The notes under the pieces: generated by a model
Told to the model about the DNA's origin: nothing
The model's database searches: none
What the model saw: only the letters and a program-made list of their open reading frames with translations
Part shown: one piece after another, positions 26,047 through 34,922 of the stretch
How positions within the stretch are numbered: position 1 is the stretch's first letter
Layout of the letters: each line of letters opens with the position of its first letter
Source of the DNA: Spirochaetaceae bacterium UBA5556
GTDB lineage: Bacteria > Spirochaetota > Spirochaetia > Treponematales > Rectinemataceae
DNA length: 64,000 nt
Direction: 5' to 3'
Assembly: GCA_002425765.1 (NCBI GenBank)
Contig: DIMW01000006.1
Coordinates: forward strand, 62,001 to 126,000
Position numbers and translations under genes: made by a program

Positions 26047-26970
26047 CTATTCCAGAAGAATAAATTGACTCACATAATCGCGGCTCTGAAGCAGGGCCGT
26101 ACGCACATCCTCAGGGAACTTCTCGTAATTTCTGTCCTCGACCTCGATGCACGCGGGACCGCGGTAACCGGTCTCTATCAGCACAGAGAAAAAATTGCCC
26201 CAGTTGATGTCGCCGAGACCGGGGAGACGCGGGCTGTGGTATTCGAGCGGGGTGGCCAGAATGCCCACATCGTCGAGCCGCTCCCTATCCACTTTGACAT
26301 CCTTGATGTGGATATGAAAAAGCCTATCTTTAAACTCTTTTATCGGTTTGAGATAATCCATCTGCTGCCAGACAAAGTGCGAGGGGTCATAATTGAGACC
26401 GAAATTCCTGGAGGGAATTATCTCAAACATCTTTCTGAAGTGCGCGGGGGAATACGCCAGGTTCTTGCCGGAAGGCCACTCATCCTTGGAGAAATACATC
26501 GGGCAGTTCTCGATGGCGACTTTTACGCCCTGCGCCTCGGCGACTTTTATGATGTCCGGCCATATCTCCTTGAACAGACCAAAGTTATAGTCGGGGTCCT
26601 TCGAAGGAATTCGCCCGATGAATGTGTTGACGACCGGGATGTCCAGGCGCGCGGCCCCGCGAATCACCTTTTTGATGTGCTCGACATAGACCTGTCGCTT
26701 CGTCTCGTCTTCATCGAGGGGGTTCGGATAGTACCCGAGACCGGAGATGAACACTTTTTTCTGCGCCAGATAATTCTTGATGTAGGCGACGCTTGCGTCG
26801 TCGAGGCTGTCGACGTTGATGTGTGTGACACCCGCGTAGCGCCTCTCGGCCTTACCCTTCGGCCAGCACGCCATCTCCACGCACGCGAATTTGTTCGCGC
26901 TGGCAAAATCCACTACCTGTTCAAAGGATTTATCCGCGAGAATGGCGCTCACAAAGCCCAAAGAGATCAT
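26047..26970 (-). CDS. Sugar phosphate isomerase/epimerase, xylose-isomerase-like TIM barrel (307 aa)
   Basis: An AP_endonuc_2-type TIM barrel. VEMACWPKGKAERRYAGVTH at the N-terminus, VKVAIENCPMYFSKDEWP with the metal-binding Glu, NFGLNYDPSHFVWQQ with Asp/His, LFHIHIKDVKVDRERL with His/Asp, and YRGPACIEVEDRNYEKFP with the last Glu complete a divalent-metal site. Such proteins (IolE/IolI, tagatose/psicose epimerases, hydroxypyruvate isomerases) act on keto sugars or inosose. GGGAGG precedes the ATG. It is the second gene of the operon, next to a Gfo/Idh/MocA dehydrogenase, a pairing that often marks inositol or rare-sugar oxidation. Confidence 0.88.
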   Translation of the reverse strand: MISLGFVSAILADKSFEQVVDFASANKFACVEMACWPKGKAERRYAGVTHINVDSLDDASVAYIKNYLAQKKVFISGLGYYPNPLDEDETKRQVYVEHIKKVIRGAARLDIPVVNTFIGRIPSKDPDYNFGLFKEIWPDIIKVAEAQGVKVAIENCPMYFSKDEWPSGKNLAYSPAHFRKMFEIIPSRNFGLNYDPSHFVWQQMDYLKPIKEFKDRLFHIHIKDVKVDRERLDDVGILATPLEYHSPRLPGLGDINWGNFFSVLIETGYRGPACIEVEDRNYEKFPEDVRTALLQSRDYVSQFILLE

Positions 26971-27025
26971 ACTTCACCTCCCGCACGCTTTAATTCAGAA
27001 ATTCCTCTGTTTTTCAACTTTCTTC

Positions 27026-28177
27026 TCATTCGATCGTGATCCAGCTTCCGCTATGGTTGCTCTTCAGGATGTGCTCGCAGAGCACAAGCTCCCGCAGACC
27101 CGACTTAAATGTTGGATAGGACGGATGCTCGCTCGGCTTGCCCGCGCGCACATCATCATAGAATTCAATGAAAAGCTGGAACGGTGTATCGTTGAAGCCT
27201 TCCTGGTGCCCTCCAGGCAGAGTGATCAGTTTCCCGGACTCGGGATATACCAGCGAGGGGTCCTTCATGACAATCTCATTCGGGCCGTCGCGGTGGCCAA
27301 ACCACATCTGGTTCGGCACCTCGGAGTCCCAGACCGCCGACTGTTTGGAACCGTCGAGCTCGAAATAGAGCCTGTTCTTCCTTCCGGCCGAAACCTGGCT
27401 GACGGTGAGAACGCCCCTCTCCCCGTTCTCGAACCGGAACAGAATCGTCGCGTAGTCCTCGGTATCGATAGGGACATCCGAATAGTCTTCGGGCTTCAGC
27501 ATTTTCCCCGCGAAGGTCTCAACCGGCCTAAGCGGTTTCTTCCGAATCGGATGGATAGTGGCGAAATCCGCGAACACCTGCTTTATCTTGAGCCCGCTCA
27601 CATATTCGATGAGGTCCATCCAGTGCGAACCGATATCGGCGACCGCCCTCGATTCCCCGGACAGTTTGGATTCCAGCCTCCAGTTGTAATCGGTCTCGTA
27701 GAAGAGCCAATCCTGGAGATATGAACCCTGAATAGAGAAAATCCGGCCGACATCGCCCTTTTGCACCATCGTCCTTAAATGTCGGATGAGGGGGTAATAG
27801 CGGATATTGAAATGAACGGCATTCACGAGGTTCTTTTCGGCGGCGAGGTGTACGAGCTCTTTCGCTTGGGAGGATGTCACCGCGAGAGGTTTTTCGCAGA
27901 CGACATGCTTTCCCGCGAGGAGCGCCGCCTTGGCCATCTCGGCGTGAAGATAGTTGGGAGAGCAGATATGGACGGCGTCGATGTCTTTTCTCGCGAGCAA
28001 ATCTTCATAATTTTCATACCATTGAGGAACGCCGAGGTCTTCCACTTTCTGCTTTATGGAACCCCCCGCCTTGTCGGCGATCGCGACGACATTGATATGG
28101 GCAATCTTTCTAAGCGCCTGTAAATGAACCGGGCCAATAAACCCCAGGCCGATGATTCCGACATTCAATTCTTTCAT
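27026..28177 (-). CDS. Gfo/Idh/MocA-family oxidoreductase (383 aa), first gene of sugar operon
   Basis: The ATG at 28177 has AGGGGG 5-10 bases ahead; a GTG two codons earlier is less likely. The N-terminal Rossmann domain starts NVGIIGLGFIGPVHLQALRK, with VHICSPNYLHAEMAKAALLA and the catalytic HVVCEKPLAVTSSQ (EKP). The C-terminal half is the mixed-sheet dimer domain with GSHWMDLIEYVSG, the usual GGH-like His site. These enzymes oxidise inositol, glucose derivatives, scyllo-inosose or N-acetylated sugars with NAD(P). Its promoter carries the GntR-type palindrome, so the whole operon is probably induced by the sugar or its product. Confidence 0.88.
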   Translation of the reverse strand: MKELNVGIIGLGFIGPVHLQALRKIAHINVVAIADKAGGSIKQKVEDLGVPQWYENYEDLLARKDIDAVHICSPNYLHAEMAKAALLAGKHVVCEKPLAVTSSQAKELVHLAAEKNLVNAVHFNIRYYPLIRHLRTMVQKGDVGRIFSIQGSYLQDWLFYETDYNWRLESKLSGESRAVADIGSHWMDLIEYVSGLKIKQVFADFATIHPIRKKPLRPVETFAGKMLKPEDYSDVPIDTEDYATILFRFENGERGVLTVSQVSAGRKNRLYFELDGSKQSAVWDSEVPNQMWFGHRDGPNEIVMKDPSLVYPESGKLITLPGGHQEGFNDTPFQLFIEFYDDVRAGKPSEHPSYPTFKSGLRELVLCEHILKSNHSGSWITIE

Positions 28178-28243
28178 GGACACCCCCTATCAAAAGCGTA
28201 ATACCGTAATTCAATTGCCTTGCGTCATCTTCTTTTCTAAATA

Positions 28244-28256
28244 ATATATGATATAT
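28244..28256. promoter_or_regulatory. GntR operator at the start site of the sugar operon
   Basis: ATATAT-G-ATATAT is a 13-bp palindrome, identical in reverse complement to the core of the site at 17028-17044. It lies one base beyond the -10 box, over the expected transcription start. Confidence 0.6.
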
Positions 28257-28257
28257 A

Positions 28258-28286
28258 ATAGTAGGACAGGTATCATGATTTGTCAA
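28258..28286 (-). promoter_or_regulatory. Promoter of the ten-gene sugar operon
   Basis: On the minus strand TTGACA (28286-28281), 17 bases and TACTAT (28263-28258) form a good sigma70-type promoter about 80 bases before the ATG at 28177. Confidence 0.6.
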
Positions 28287-28680
28287 GAAAAATTTGTAGC
28301 TTTATCGGCCAGTTGCGGGGGGCCAATAAACGCTTGCGCCGCCCGCGAGGAAGGGTTTAAAGTTAATCTACTATTTTATTTTAATAAAATTATTTATCTT
28401 ATATGGCCGCCGATTCACCCAAACCATGCCCGTCCGTTGGACGCTCTTATCTTTAACTGGTTTTTGCCCGATTTCAGTCCGAGGCTGGATTCGATGTACC
28501 GCCTTTGCATCTTTGAGCACATCCGACAGCGCCGGGCCGTCGAGGGATGCGATCACGAGCGTCTTGGCGCTCCACGTTATTATGTTTTCCATCTACCGAA
28601 GCCACGTATTCACATCATCGTGCGCGTACCGGAGAGCAACTTTGGCCATGCGTATGCATGGCGCATGAACCGCATTGACA
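28287..28680. other. Intergenic region between the sugar operon promoter and xylA end
   Basis: Nearly 400 bases with no gene I can support. It contains an AT-rich patch (about 28366-28402). A minus-strand 73-codon frame (28371-28592) has no recognisable family and no convincing ribosome site. It may hold untranslated ends or decayed sequence. Confidence 0.4.
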
Positions 28681-28701
28681 GCCCCGGCTTGCGATCGGGG
28701 C
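28681..28701 (-). terminator. GC-rich hairpin after xylA, weak terminator candidate
   Basis: GCCCCG (28681-28686) pairs with CGGGGC (28696-28701) around 9 bases, 13 bases past the xylA stop. No T-run follows on the minus strand, so termination is uncertain. Confidence 0.3.
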
Positions 28702-28713
28702 CGTATGCCAAAT

Positions 28714-30075
28714 TCACTCAACCCCAAGAACGTATCGCATTAAGAGATTTTCGAGGCGCTCCTGCTTGCCTGAGGTGCGGCCAACCTTATCGGTCGCCTC
28801 AGCGCCGGGCGCGGACGCGAGCGCGGCGAGCGCCTCGAAGTTCATGCGTCCCTCTTCAAAGCGCTTGCCGTCCCCTCTATCGAATGAGTCATAGCGCTGT
28901 TTCACGAAAGCCCCAAGTTTTCCATCCTCGATGATGCGCTGCGCCGCGAGGAGCCCTGCCGCGAAGGCGTCCATACCGCCGATGTGGGCTTCGAAGAGAT
29001 CCGCTGGGTCGACGGAGTTGCGGCGGATTTTGGCGTCGAAATTGAGACCGCCGGTCGTGAATCCTCCCGCGCGCAGGATAGCGAGCATGGCGAGGGTCGT
29101 GTCGTACGCATTGATCGGAAACTGGTCGGTATCCCAGCCGTTGCGGGGGTCGCCGCGGTTCGCGTCGACCGAGCCGAAAACACCGAGGGCCGCGGCCGTT
29201 TCGAGCTCATGTTGAAAATCGTGGCCCGCGAGCTCCGCGTGGTTCGCCTCGATGTTGACGCGGAAATCCTTCTCAAGCCCATACGCGCGCAGGAAGCCGG
29301 CGACGGTTTCGACATCGAAATCATACTGGTGCTTGGTAGGTTCCATAGGTTTTGGCTCGATATAGAACACGCCTTTAAAGCCATGGGTTCGGCCATAGTC
29401 GCGGGCCATTGCCAAGAAACGGGCGAGGTGGTCTTTTTCGCGCTTGAGATCGGTGTTGAGAAGCGTCATGTAGCCCTCGCGACCGCCCCAGAACACATAG
29501 CCCTGCCCGCCGAGCTCGATCGCCGCGTCGATGGCCGCCTTGACTTGTCCGGCGGCCTGCGCGACCACGCCGAATTCGGGATTCGTGGCGGCGCCGTTCA
29601 TGTAGCGCGGATGGCTGAAGAGATTGGCGGTGGCCCACAGCAGACGGACTCCCGTTGCCTTTTGGCGCTCTTTGGCGAGAGACACCATGTGGACAAGATT
29701 CTTCTCGCTTTGGCCCGGGTTGTCGCCCTCGGGCGCCATATCGCGGTCGTGGAAGCAATAAAAATCGGCGCCGAGCTTGGTGAAAAATTCGAACGCCGCG
29801 TCGAGCTTGTGCTCATGAGCCTCCATGGCTGTAGTTGCATCGGCCGTCCATGGATGAATGTGCGTGGCATCGCCGAAAGGGTCGGTCCCGTCCGCACCGA
29901 AGCTGTGCCAGTAGGCGACGGCGAATCGCAGATGCTCCCGCATGGTCTTGTCGCCGACCCTGCGGTCGGGGTTGTAGTATTTGAACGCGAGCGGATTATC
30001 GCTCGTGGGCCCCTCGTAGTGGATTTTCCCGATGCCGGGGAAATATTCCTTGTGTCCGACAAAATACTCTGCCAT
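28714..30075 (-). CDS. xylA: Xylose isomerase (453 aa)
   Basis: Full-length class II xylose isomerase. The N-terminus MAEYFVGHKEYFPGIGKIHY, the His/Asp motif FYCFHDRDMAPEGDN, YVFWGGREGYMTLLNTD, FYIEPKPMEPTKHQYDFDVE with metal Glu and Lys, NIEANHAELAGHDFQHELE and the GSVDANRGDP metal site are all present. It converts D-xylose to D-xylulose in the cytoplasm. GGAAGGAG stands before the ATG. It is downstream of xylB by 27 bases, so xylB-xylA are one transcript, probably controlled by the divergent AraC regulator. Confidence 0.96.
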   Translation of the reverse strand: MAEYFVGHKEYFPGIGKIHYEGPTSDNPLAFKYYNPDRRVGDKTMREHLRFAVAYWHSFGADGTDPFGDATHIHPWTADATTAMEAHEHKLDAAFEFFTKLGADFYCFHDRDMAPEGDNPGQSEKNLVHMVSLAKERQKATGVRLLWATANLFSHPRYMNGAATNPEFGVVAQAAGQVKAAIDAAIELGGQGYVFWGGREGYMTLLNTDLKREKDHLARFLAMARDYGRTHGFKGVFYIEPKPMEPTKHQYDFDVETVAGFLRAYGLEKDFRVNIEANHAELAGHDFQHELETAAALGVFGSVDANRGDPRNGWDTDQFPINAYDTTLAMLAILRAGGFTTGGLNFDAKIRRNSVDPADLFEAHIGGMDAFAAGLLAAQRIIEDGKLGAFVKQRYDSFDRGDGKRFEEGRMNFEALAALASAPGAEATDKVGRTSGKQERLENLLMRYVLGVE

Positions 30076-30102
30076 ATACTCCTTCCTTTCTCAAACGTAT
30101 GC

Positions 30103-31596
30103 TCAGCGATAGAGGGGGCTCAGCGCCACCAAATATCTCTCATATTCGGCGTATGCCGCCTCATACCTGGACACTAATGTCATCTCAGGCTCGATGCTTG
30201 TACCGCTCTCAAGACTCACATGAGCGTCGACGAGCGCCGCGATATCGATAGGGACGGCCGCTTCAGCGTTGCGCTCAACGCACCAGAGCGCCTGAATGGC
30301 CGCCCCCAGCGCCGCCGCCTCTTCCTCTTTCGGGACACGCACAGGCAAACCGGTCACATTGGCGGCGATCTCGCGCCAGAGCTCGCTCTTCGCGCCGCCT
30401 CCCACGAGCCTGATCTCGCGCGCGGCGAATCCAAGCCTCTTGAACGATTCGAGTCCGATGCGCATGCCGAAAATGGCCGCCTCCATGGCCGCGCGCGCGA
30501 TATTTTCCACCGTGAAATTTGCGGCGGTCGCGCCGAGGACGCTCGCCCTCCCCCGCGGAAGGTTGGGAATCCGCTCGCCGTTGAAAAAGGGCAGCACCAC
30601 GATGCCTTCGGCGCCGACAGGCGCCGATGCTGCTCTTACATTCATCTCTTCGATGCTCATGCCAAAGAGCGCGCGAATCTGCTCGCTGCCCACCGTGCAG
30701 TTCATCGTGCAGAGGAGCGGCAGCCAGCCGCCCGTCGATGAACAGAAGGCGGCCAGATTGCCTTCCGGATCGACGACGGGGCTGCTCGAGTATCCATAGA
30801 GCGTGCCGCTGGTCCCGAGGCTCATGGTCAGAAAACCGTCCCTCACGGTGCCTGTGCCGATCGCGCTCATCATGTTGTCACCCCCCCCCGCGGCGACGAG
30901 CACATTCTCAGGAATGCCGAAACGCGTGGCGGCCGCGGCGCTCACTCTTCCAGCCGGCGTGTCGGGCTCAACCAAAGAGGGCAAATAATCGATAAGACTC
31001 GGATCGATGAGGTCGCAGACGCGCCGCGACCATCTGCGCGCGCGCGCGTCGAAGAGCGCCGTCCCCGACGCGTCGCCATACTCGGTCACATCGTTGCCTG
31101 TCAAAAGAAAATTGATATAGTCGTGGGGCAAAAGCACATGCCGCAGGCGCGCGTAATTCTCCGGCTCATGCTTCCTGAGCCAAAGGATTTTCGGAGCCGT
31201 ATAGCCCGGCAGCATCAGAAGGCCGGTTTCAGCCAATAAAGTCGCCTCGCCTCCGGCGAGCTCGGTGAGCTCCGCACATTCAGCGGCGGTCGAAGTATCA
31301 TTCCAAAGCTTGACGGGGCGAATCGCGCGGCCCTGCCCATCGAGAGGCACAAAGCCATGTTGCTGCCCGGACACCCCAATAGCGGCGATTGTCGCCCGCA
31401 GTTCAGGAGAAATTGCCCGAAAACAGGCGAGGAGCGCCTCCTCATACCACGAGGCGAGCTGCTCGCGGGTTCCATCATTTTTTGCGGTGATATCAAGGGG
31501 GGATTGGACTTTGGCTATTATCTGTTTCGCGTCGGGATCATAGAGAATTATCTTGCAGCTCTGTGTGCCAAGATCGATACCACACACACTCTTCAT
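30103..31596 (-). CDS. xylB: Xylulokinase (497 aa)
   Basis: FGGY-family kinase. CGIDLGTQSCKIILYD (phosphate loop), GVSGQQHGFVPLDGQGRAIR and KLWNDTSTAAECAEL form the N-terminal domain. AAGGGDNMMSAIGTG carries the catalytic Asp. SLGTSGTLYGYSS, LPFFNGERIPNLPRGRASVL and RLVGGGAKSELWREIAANVT form the second domain. It phosphorylates D-xylulose to xylulose 5-phosphate for the pentose phosphate or phosphoketolase route. The start is the ATG at 31596 (GGGGAG six bases ahead), two codons inside a GTG. No xylose transporter is adjacent; the operon at 17-28 kb is nearest. Confidence 0.95.
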   Translation of the reverse strand: MKSVCGIDLGTQSCKIILYDPDAKQIIAKVQSPLDITAKNDGTREQLASWYEEALLACFRAISPELRATIAAIGVSGQQHGFVPLDGQGRAIRPVKLWNDTSTAAECAELTELAGGEATLLAETGLLMLPGYTAPKILWLRKHEPENYARLRHVLLPHDYINFLLTGNDVTEYGDASGTALFDARARRWSRRVCDLIDPSLIDYLPSLVEPDTPAGRVSAAAATRFGIPENVLVAAGGGDNMMSAIGTGTVRDGFLTMSLGTSGTLYGYSSSPVVDPEGNLAAFCSSTGGWLPLLCTMNCTVGSEQIRALFGMSIEEMNVRAASAPVGAEGIVVLPFFNGERIPNLPRGRASVLGATAANFTVENIARAAMEAAIFGMRIGLESFKRLGFAAREIRLVGGGAKSELWREIAANVTGLPVRVPKEEEAAALGAAIQALWCVERNAEAAVPIDIAALVDAHVSLESGTSIEPEMTLVSRYEAAYAEYERYLVALSPLYR

Positions 31597-31684
31597 GGCC
31601 ACTCCCCGAATTCGAGCGTATGATGCTCTTTATTGAATACCTGTATTAAGCGTAGGCGGGTTGTCCAGAAAATACAATGCGAGA

Positions 31685-31730
31685 TATTGACAAATCATAT
31701 CCATTATTGACATTCTCATTTCATGAGAAT
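31685..31730. promoter_or_regulatory. AraC-type direct repeats and start-codon palindrome upstream of xylB and its regulator
   Basis: TATTGACA occurs at 31685-31692 and again at 31705-31712, exactly 20 bases apart and so on the same DNA face, as AraC-family half-sites usually are. ATTCTCAT-TTC-ATGAGAAT (31712-31730) is a perfect inverted repeat whose right arm contains the regulator ATG. Confidence 0.5.
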
Positions 31731-32583
31731 CAACGATGCAGTCTATGTGTATCGACTCATAAGCGGCGAGAGGCTCGCGTGGCACGGCAGATACCATGCT
31801 CACGGTCCCGGAGAGTATGAATTCCATTATTTCATGGAAGGGCAAGGAGCTCTGCTCATAAACCGCGCAAAATACGTGATTGACGGCAACAGAATTTATT
31901 TTGTGCAGCCGCGAGAATTCCATTCAATCCTTCCGGAAGCGGTCGAAAAACCTATCAGTTATTATGCTGTGCTCTTCAGACCCGAACCGGGCAATTCCGT
32001 CGACGATGAGATCGTCGGGCTTATGAGACATCTCTGGCACGCGCGCAATCGCGCGCTTCCCGCGGACGCGAAGGATCGCTTCTTCCTCGACGATCTCTAC
32101 AGACTGTCGAAGTCCTCTTCGGAACGATCCCAGAAGGCGGCGGAGCATGCGCTCATAAGCATACTGTACCGCTGGTTCGATCATTTCGAGGGCACCCCCG
32201 AATACGTTCATCCCAGAGGGACAAAAAATGAACATGTGGAACGGGCGCTCGCGCTCATGACGAAGCGCGTGCGGGAAAAACTGAGCTCGGATGATCTGGC
32301 GGGCATACTGGGACTTTCAGAAGAATATTTCATAAGGCTTTTCCGGCATCATCTGGGTATGTCGCCATTTCAATATTTTACACGGCTGAAAATCGAAGCG
32401 GCGTCCGCGGTGCTCGTGGACAACCAGCTCACCATCAGCGATGTGGCCTATCGCTTCGGCTTTGAAAATCCTTTCCATTTTACGAAAGTCTTTAAAAAAT
32501 GCACGGGTCTGTCGCCGCGGGAATATCGGAAGATATTTTTCGAGGCCGGGAAGCCACCCCAGAACACAGCGCCCCACGTATAG
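31723..32583 (+). CDS. AraC-family regulator of xylose genes (286 aa)
   Basis: The N-terminal cupin-like sugar-binding domain (GPGEYEFHYFMEGQGALLIN, IYFVQPREFHSILPEAVEKP) precedes two C-terminal helix-turn-helix motifs (DDLAGILGLSEEYFIRLFRH and ISDVAYRFGFENPFHFTKVF, then the AraC end CTGLSPREYRK). It is divergent from xylBA with 126 bases between, so it most likely activates or represses them in response to xylose. No ribosome site precedes the ATG; the region is occupied by the inverted repeat at 31712-31730, so translation may be leaderless or tightly controlled. The start codon is therefore less certain. Confidence 0.87.
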   Translation: MRINDAVYVYRLISGERLAWHGRYHAHGPGEYEFHYFMEGQGALLINRAKYVIDGNRIYFVQPREFHSILPEAVEKPISYYAVLFRPEPGNSVDDEIVGLMRHLWHARNRALPADAKDRFFLDDLYRLSKSSSERSQKAAEHALISILYRWFDHFEGTPEYVHPRGTKNEHVERALALMTKRVREKLSSDDLAGILGLSEEYFIRLFRHHLGMSPFQYFTRLKIEAASAVLVDNQLTISDVAYRFGFENPFHFTKVFKKCTGLSPREYRKIFFEAGKPPQNTAPHV

Positions 32584-32610
32584 CTTCAAGGCAAATATTC
32601 TCCTTGCATG

Positions 32611-32654
32611 TTGACATGTCCAGGTCTTTTTGCCAAAATGCTTAAGTGACTTAA
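32611..32654 (+). promoter_or_regulatory. Promoter and MarR operator candidate
   Basis: TTGACA (32611-32616), 17 bases and CAAAAT (32634-32639) form a moderate promoter. The 13-bp inverted repeat TTAAG-TGA-CTTAA (32642-32654) sits directly after it, at the expected start of transcription of the MarR gene, a typical autorepression layout. Confidence 0.45.
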
Positions 32655-32706
32655 ATATTATTTTGTCCACATTGTTTAGAAAGAGCATTTCAAAAGGGCA
32701 ATCACT

Positions 32707-33156
32707 ATGGATACATCAGAGACAGTGCCCGATGCGGTCGTCGAAAGCATTCTCGAGGTCCTTCCTTCGGTTTGGGACCGCATCCGGTCGAATTTCAGGG
32801 CGGCGGGAACAAACAGATTCGGTATCAGTTTGGAGCAATTCCATACACTTCGGCATATTTACAGGGGATACTGCCATAGCGGCGAAATCGCGGAGAAGCG
32901 CCAGGTCAGCTGCTCGGCGGTGAGCCAAGCAGTCGATGTCCTCGTCGCGAAAGGCCTCGTGACGCGCATACAGGACCGCGGCGACCACAGGCAGGTACGC
33001 CTCGAGCTCACGCCCTACGCGCGACAGGTACTCGATGAAAACGCGGAAGAGAATCGCTCCTATATTCGGCAGAAGATCGGCGGCGTCGACCCCGAAGGGA
33101 GAGCGACCGTGATGCGCGCCATGGAAATATTGAAAAATACTTTCCTTTCTGCCTGA
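32707..33156 (+). CDS. MarR-family regulator (149 aa)
   Basis: The winged helix is clear: GEIAEKRQVSCSAVSQAVDV, LVAKGLVTRIQDRGDHRQVR and LELTPYARQVLDE with the D-x-R-D-x-R wing. Helices at both ends form the dimerisation region. It is followed after 17 bases by a heterodimeric ABC exporter, an arrangement seen often for multidrug pumps repressed by a MarR protein that responds to the toxic compound. An AAAGGG site precedes the ATG. An operator candidate is at 32642-32654. Confidence 0.9.
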   Translation: MDTSETVPDAVVESILEVLPSVWDRIRSNFRAAGTNRFGISLEQFHTLRHIYRGYCHSGEIAEKRQVSCSAVSQAVDVLVAKGLVTRIQDRGDHRQVRLELTPYARQVLDENAEENRSYIRQKIGGVDPEGRATVMRAMEILKNTFLSA

Positions 33157-33173
33157 GTCGGCGGGTGTCTTCT

Positions 33174-34922
33174 ATGAATGAATTCAAAAAGCTCTTGCAC
33201 TTTGCCAGGCCATACTGGAAACTCGCGACCTTCTCTCTCGTGATGCTTGTGGCGATGGTCGGCTTCGACCTCGCGGTGCCGAGACTTGTGGGTCACATTA
33301 TCGACGCAGGCATCCGCCAGAAGGACCTGGCGGTCGTTTTGTCGACATCGGCCATCATGCTGGGCATATCGATGCTCTCCGCCCTCGTCGCGGTGCTCAA
33401 CAGCGTCTCCTCGATCCGCGTCGGGGAAAATATCGCGCGGGACCTGCGTGAAGCCATCTTCGTCAAAATACAGAATTTTTCCTATGGGAATATCGACAGG
33501 TTTTCGACCGCCAGGCTCATGGTGCGCCTGATGAGCGACACCGCGGCGGTACAGCGCCTCTTTCAGATGTCGCTCCGCATCGGGACGAGAGCCCCTCTCG
33601 CGATGATCGGCAGCATCGTGCTGATGTTCGTGACGAGCAAAACCCTCGCGCTGACCATGATGCCCATCTTTTTTATCGGCGGCGGCGTGATTGTCCTTTT
33701 CAGCACGAGACTCGAGCCTTTCTTCAGGACTGTCCAGCAGCGGCTGGATCGCCTGAACACCGTTCTGCAGGAGAATATCGCGGGGGCGCGCCTCGTCAAG
33801 GCATTTGTGCGGGGGAAATACGAGGCGGAGCGCTTCGATGAGGCCAACGCGAATCTCGCCCAGGAAAACGTCCGGGTGATGCAGGTCATGGCATCCATGA
33901 GCCCGATTCTCACCATGCTCATCAATACCGGCATCGTGCTCGTCGTGTGGCTGGGAGGTCTGCAGACGATCCATGGCGACCTCACTCTCGGACAGATCAT
34001 CGCCTTTACCAACTACCTGATGGCCACGCTTCAGCCCCTCACCATGATGACCCAGTTGTCCAACAACTGGGCGAACGGCCTCGCCTCCGCGAAGCGCATC
34101 AACGAGGTGCTCGACGCGGAACCCGAGGTGTCCGAGCGATCCGACGCCGCCCCTTTACCTCCATCCATTCAGGGGGCGATCGAATTCGATCATGTCGGTT
34201 TTCATTACAACGGCGATACGGACATGGCGGTGCTCGAGGACATCTGCACCAGGGCCGATCCCGGCGAGACCATCGCGGTGCTGGGAGCGACGGGCTCCGG
34301 CAAATCGAGCCTCGTCGACCTCATCCCACGATTTTACGACGCGAGCGCGGGCAGCGTGCGCATCGATTCCCAAAATGTACGTACCCTGAAAGGCGCTTCG
34401 ATTTTGGAACATGTCTCGATAGTGCCCCAGGACACGGTGCTGTTTTCCGGCACCGTCCGCGACAATATCCGCTACGGCAGGCCCGGGGCGACCGAGGAGG
34501 AAATCGTCGCTGCCGCGACCGCGGCCCAGGCACATGACTTCATCATGAACATGCCGAAGCAGTACGACACCTACATCGAGGAACGCGGCGTGAATCTTTC
34601 TGGCGGTCAGAAACAGCGGATCGCGATCGCCAGGGCGCTCGTATGCAGACCCTCGATCCTCATTCTCGACGACGCGACGAGCGCCGTCGACGTGGAAACA
34701 GAGACCAAAATCCACACCGCGATCGCGAAATCCGCCACGGGAACCACGGTCGTCATGGTGGCGCAGCGCATCAGCACGGTGCTGAACGCGGACAAGATTA
34801 TCGTACTGGACAAAGGCAGGATCGCCGCCGAGGGCACCCACAGGGAGCTCCTGGGAACGAGCCCGATCTACAAAGAAATCTACGATTCCCAGTTGGGAAC
34901 GGGGGTGCGCCATGGCCTATGA
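33174..34922 (+). CDS. ABC exporter half-transporter with degenerate ATP site (582 aa)
   Basis: Six membrane helices (ABC_membrane, residues about 1-300) precede an ATPase domain with Walker A GATGSGKSS, signature LSGGQKQRIAIARAL and Walker B LILDDATSAVD. The catalytic Glu is replaced by Asp. The switch His is Gln in MVAQRIST. These are the marks of the degenerate-site subunit of heterodimeric type IV exporters such as TM287/288 and BmrCD. The start is the ATG at 33174; a GTG at 33165 is possible. Its gene overlaps the partner by 11 bases. Likely a drug or lipid exporter in the inner membrane. Confidence 0.92.
   Translation: MNEFKKLLHFARPYWKLATFSLVMLVAMVGFDLAVPRLVGHIIDAGIRQKDLAVVLSTSAIMLGISMLSALVAVLNSVSSIRVGENIARDLREAIFVKIQNFSYGNIDRFSTARLMVRLMSDTAAVQRLFQMSLRIGTRAPLAMIGSIVLMFVTSKTLALTMMPIFFIGGGVIVLFSTRLEPFFRTVQQRLDRLNTVLQENIAGARLVKAFVRGKYEAERFDEANANLAQENVRVMQVMASMSPILTMLINTGIVLVVWLGGLQTIHGDLTLGQIIAFTNYLMATLQPLTMMTQLSNNWANGLASAKRINEVLDAEPEVSERSDAAPLPPSIQGAIEFDHVGFHYNGDTDMAVLEDICTRADPGETIAVLGATGSGKSSLVDLIPRFYDASAGSVRIDSQNVRTLKGASILEHVSIVPQDTVLFSGTVRDNIRYGRPGATEEEIVAAATAAQAHDFIMNMPKQYDTYIEERGVNLSGGQKQRIAIARALVCRPSILILDDATSAVDVETETKIHTAIAKSATGTTVVMVAQRISTVLNADKIIVLDKGRIAAEGTHRELLGTSPIYKEIYDSQLGTGVRHGL

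Noticed and set aside
28248..28934. 228-codon plus-strand frame across the xylA end
   Set aside because: Overlaps xylA antisense and the sugar operon promoter; composition changes within it, no motifs.
30103..31596. Possibility that the FGGY kinase is a glycerol or gluconate kinase
   Set aside because: Immediate linkage to xylose isomerase and an AraC regulator favours xylulokinase.
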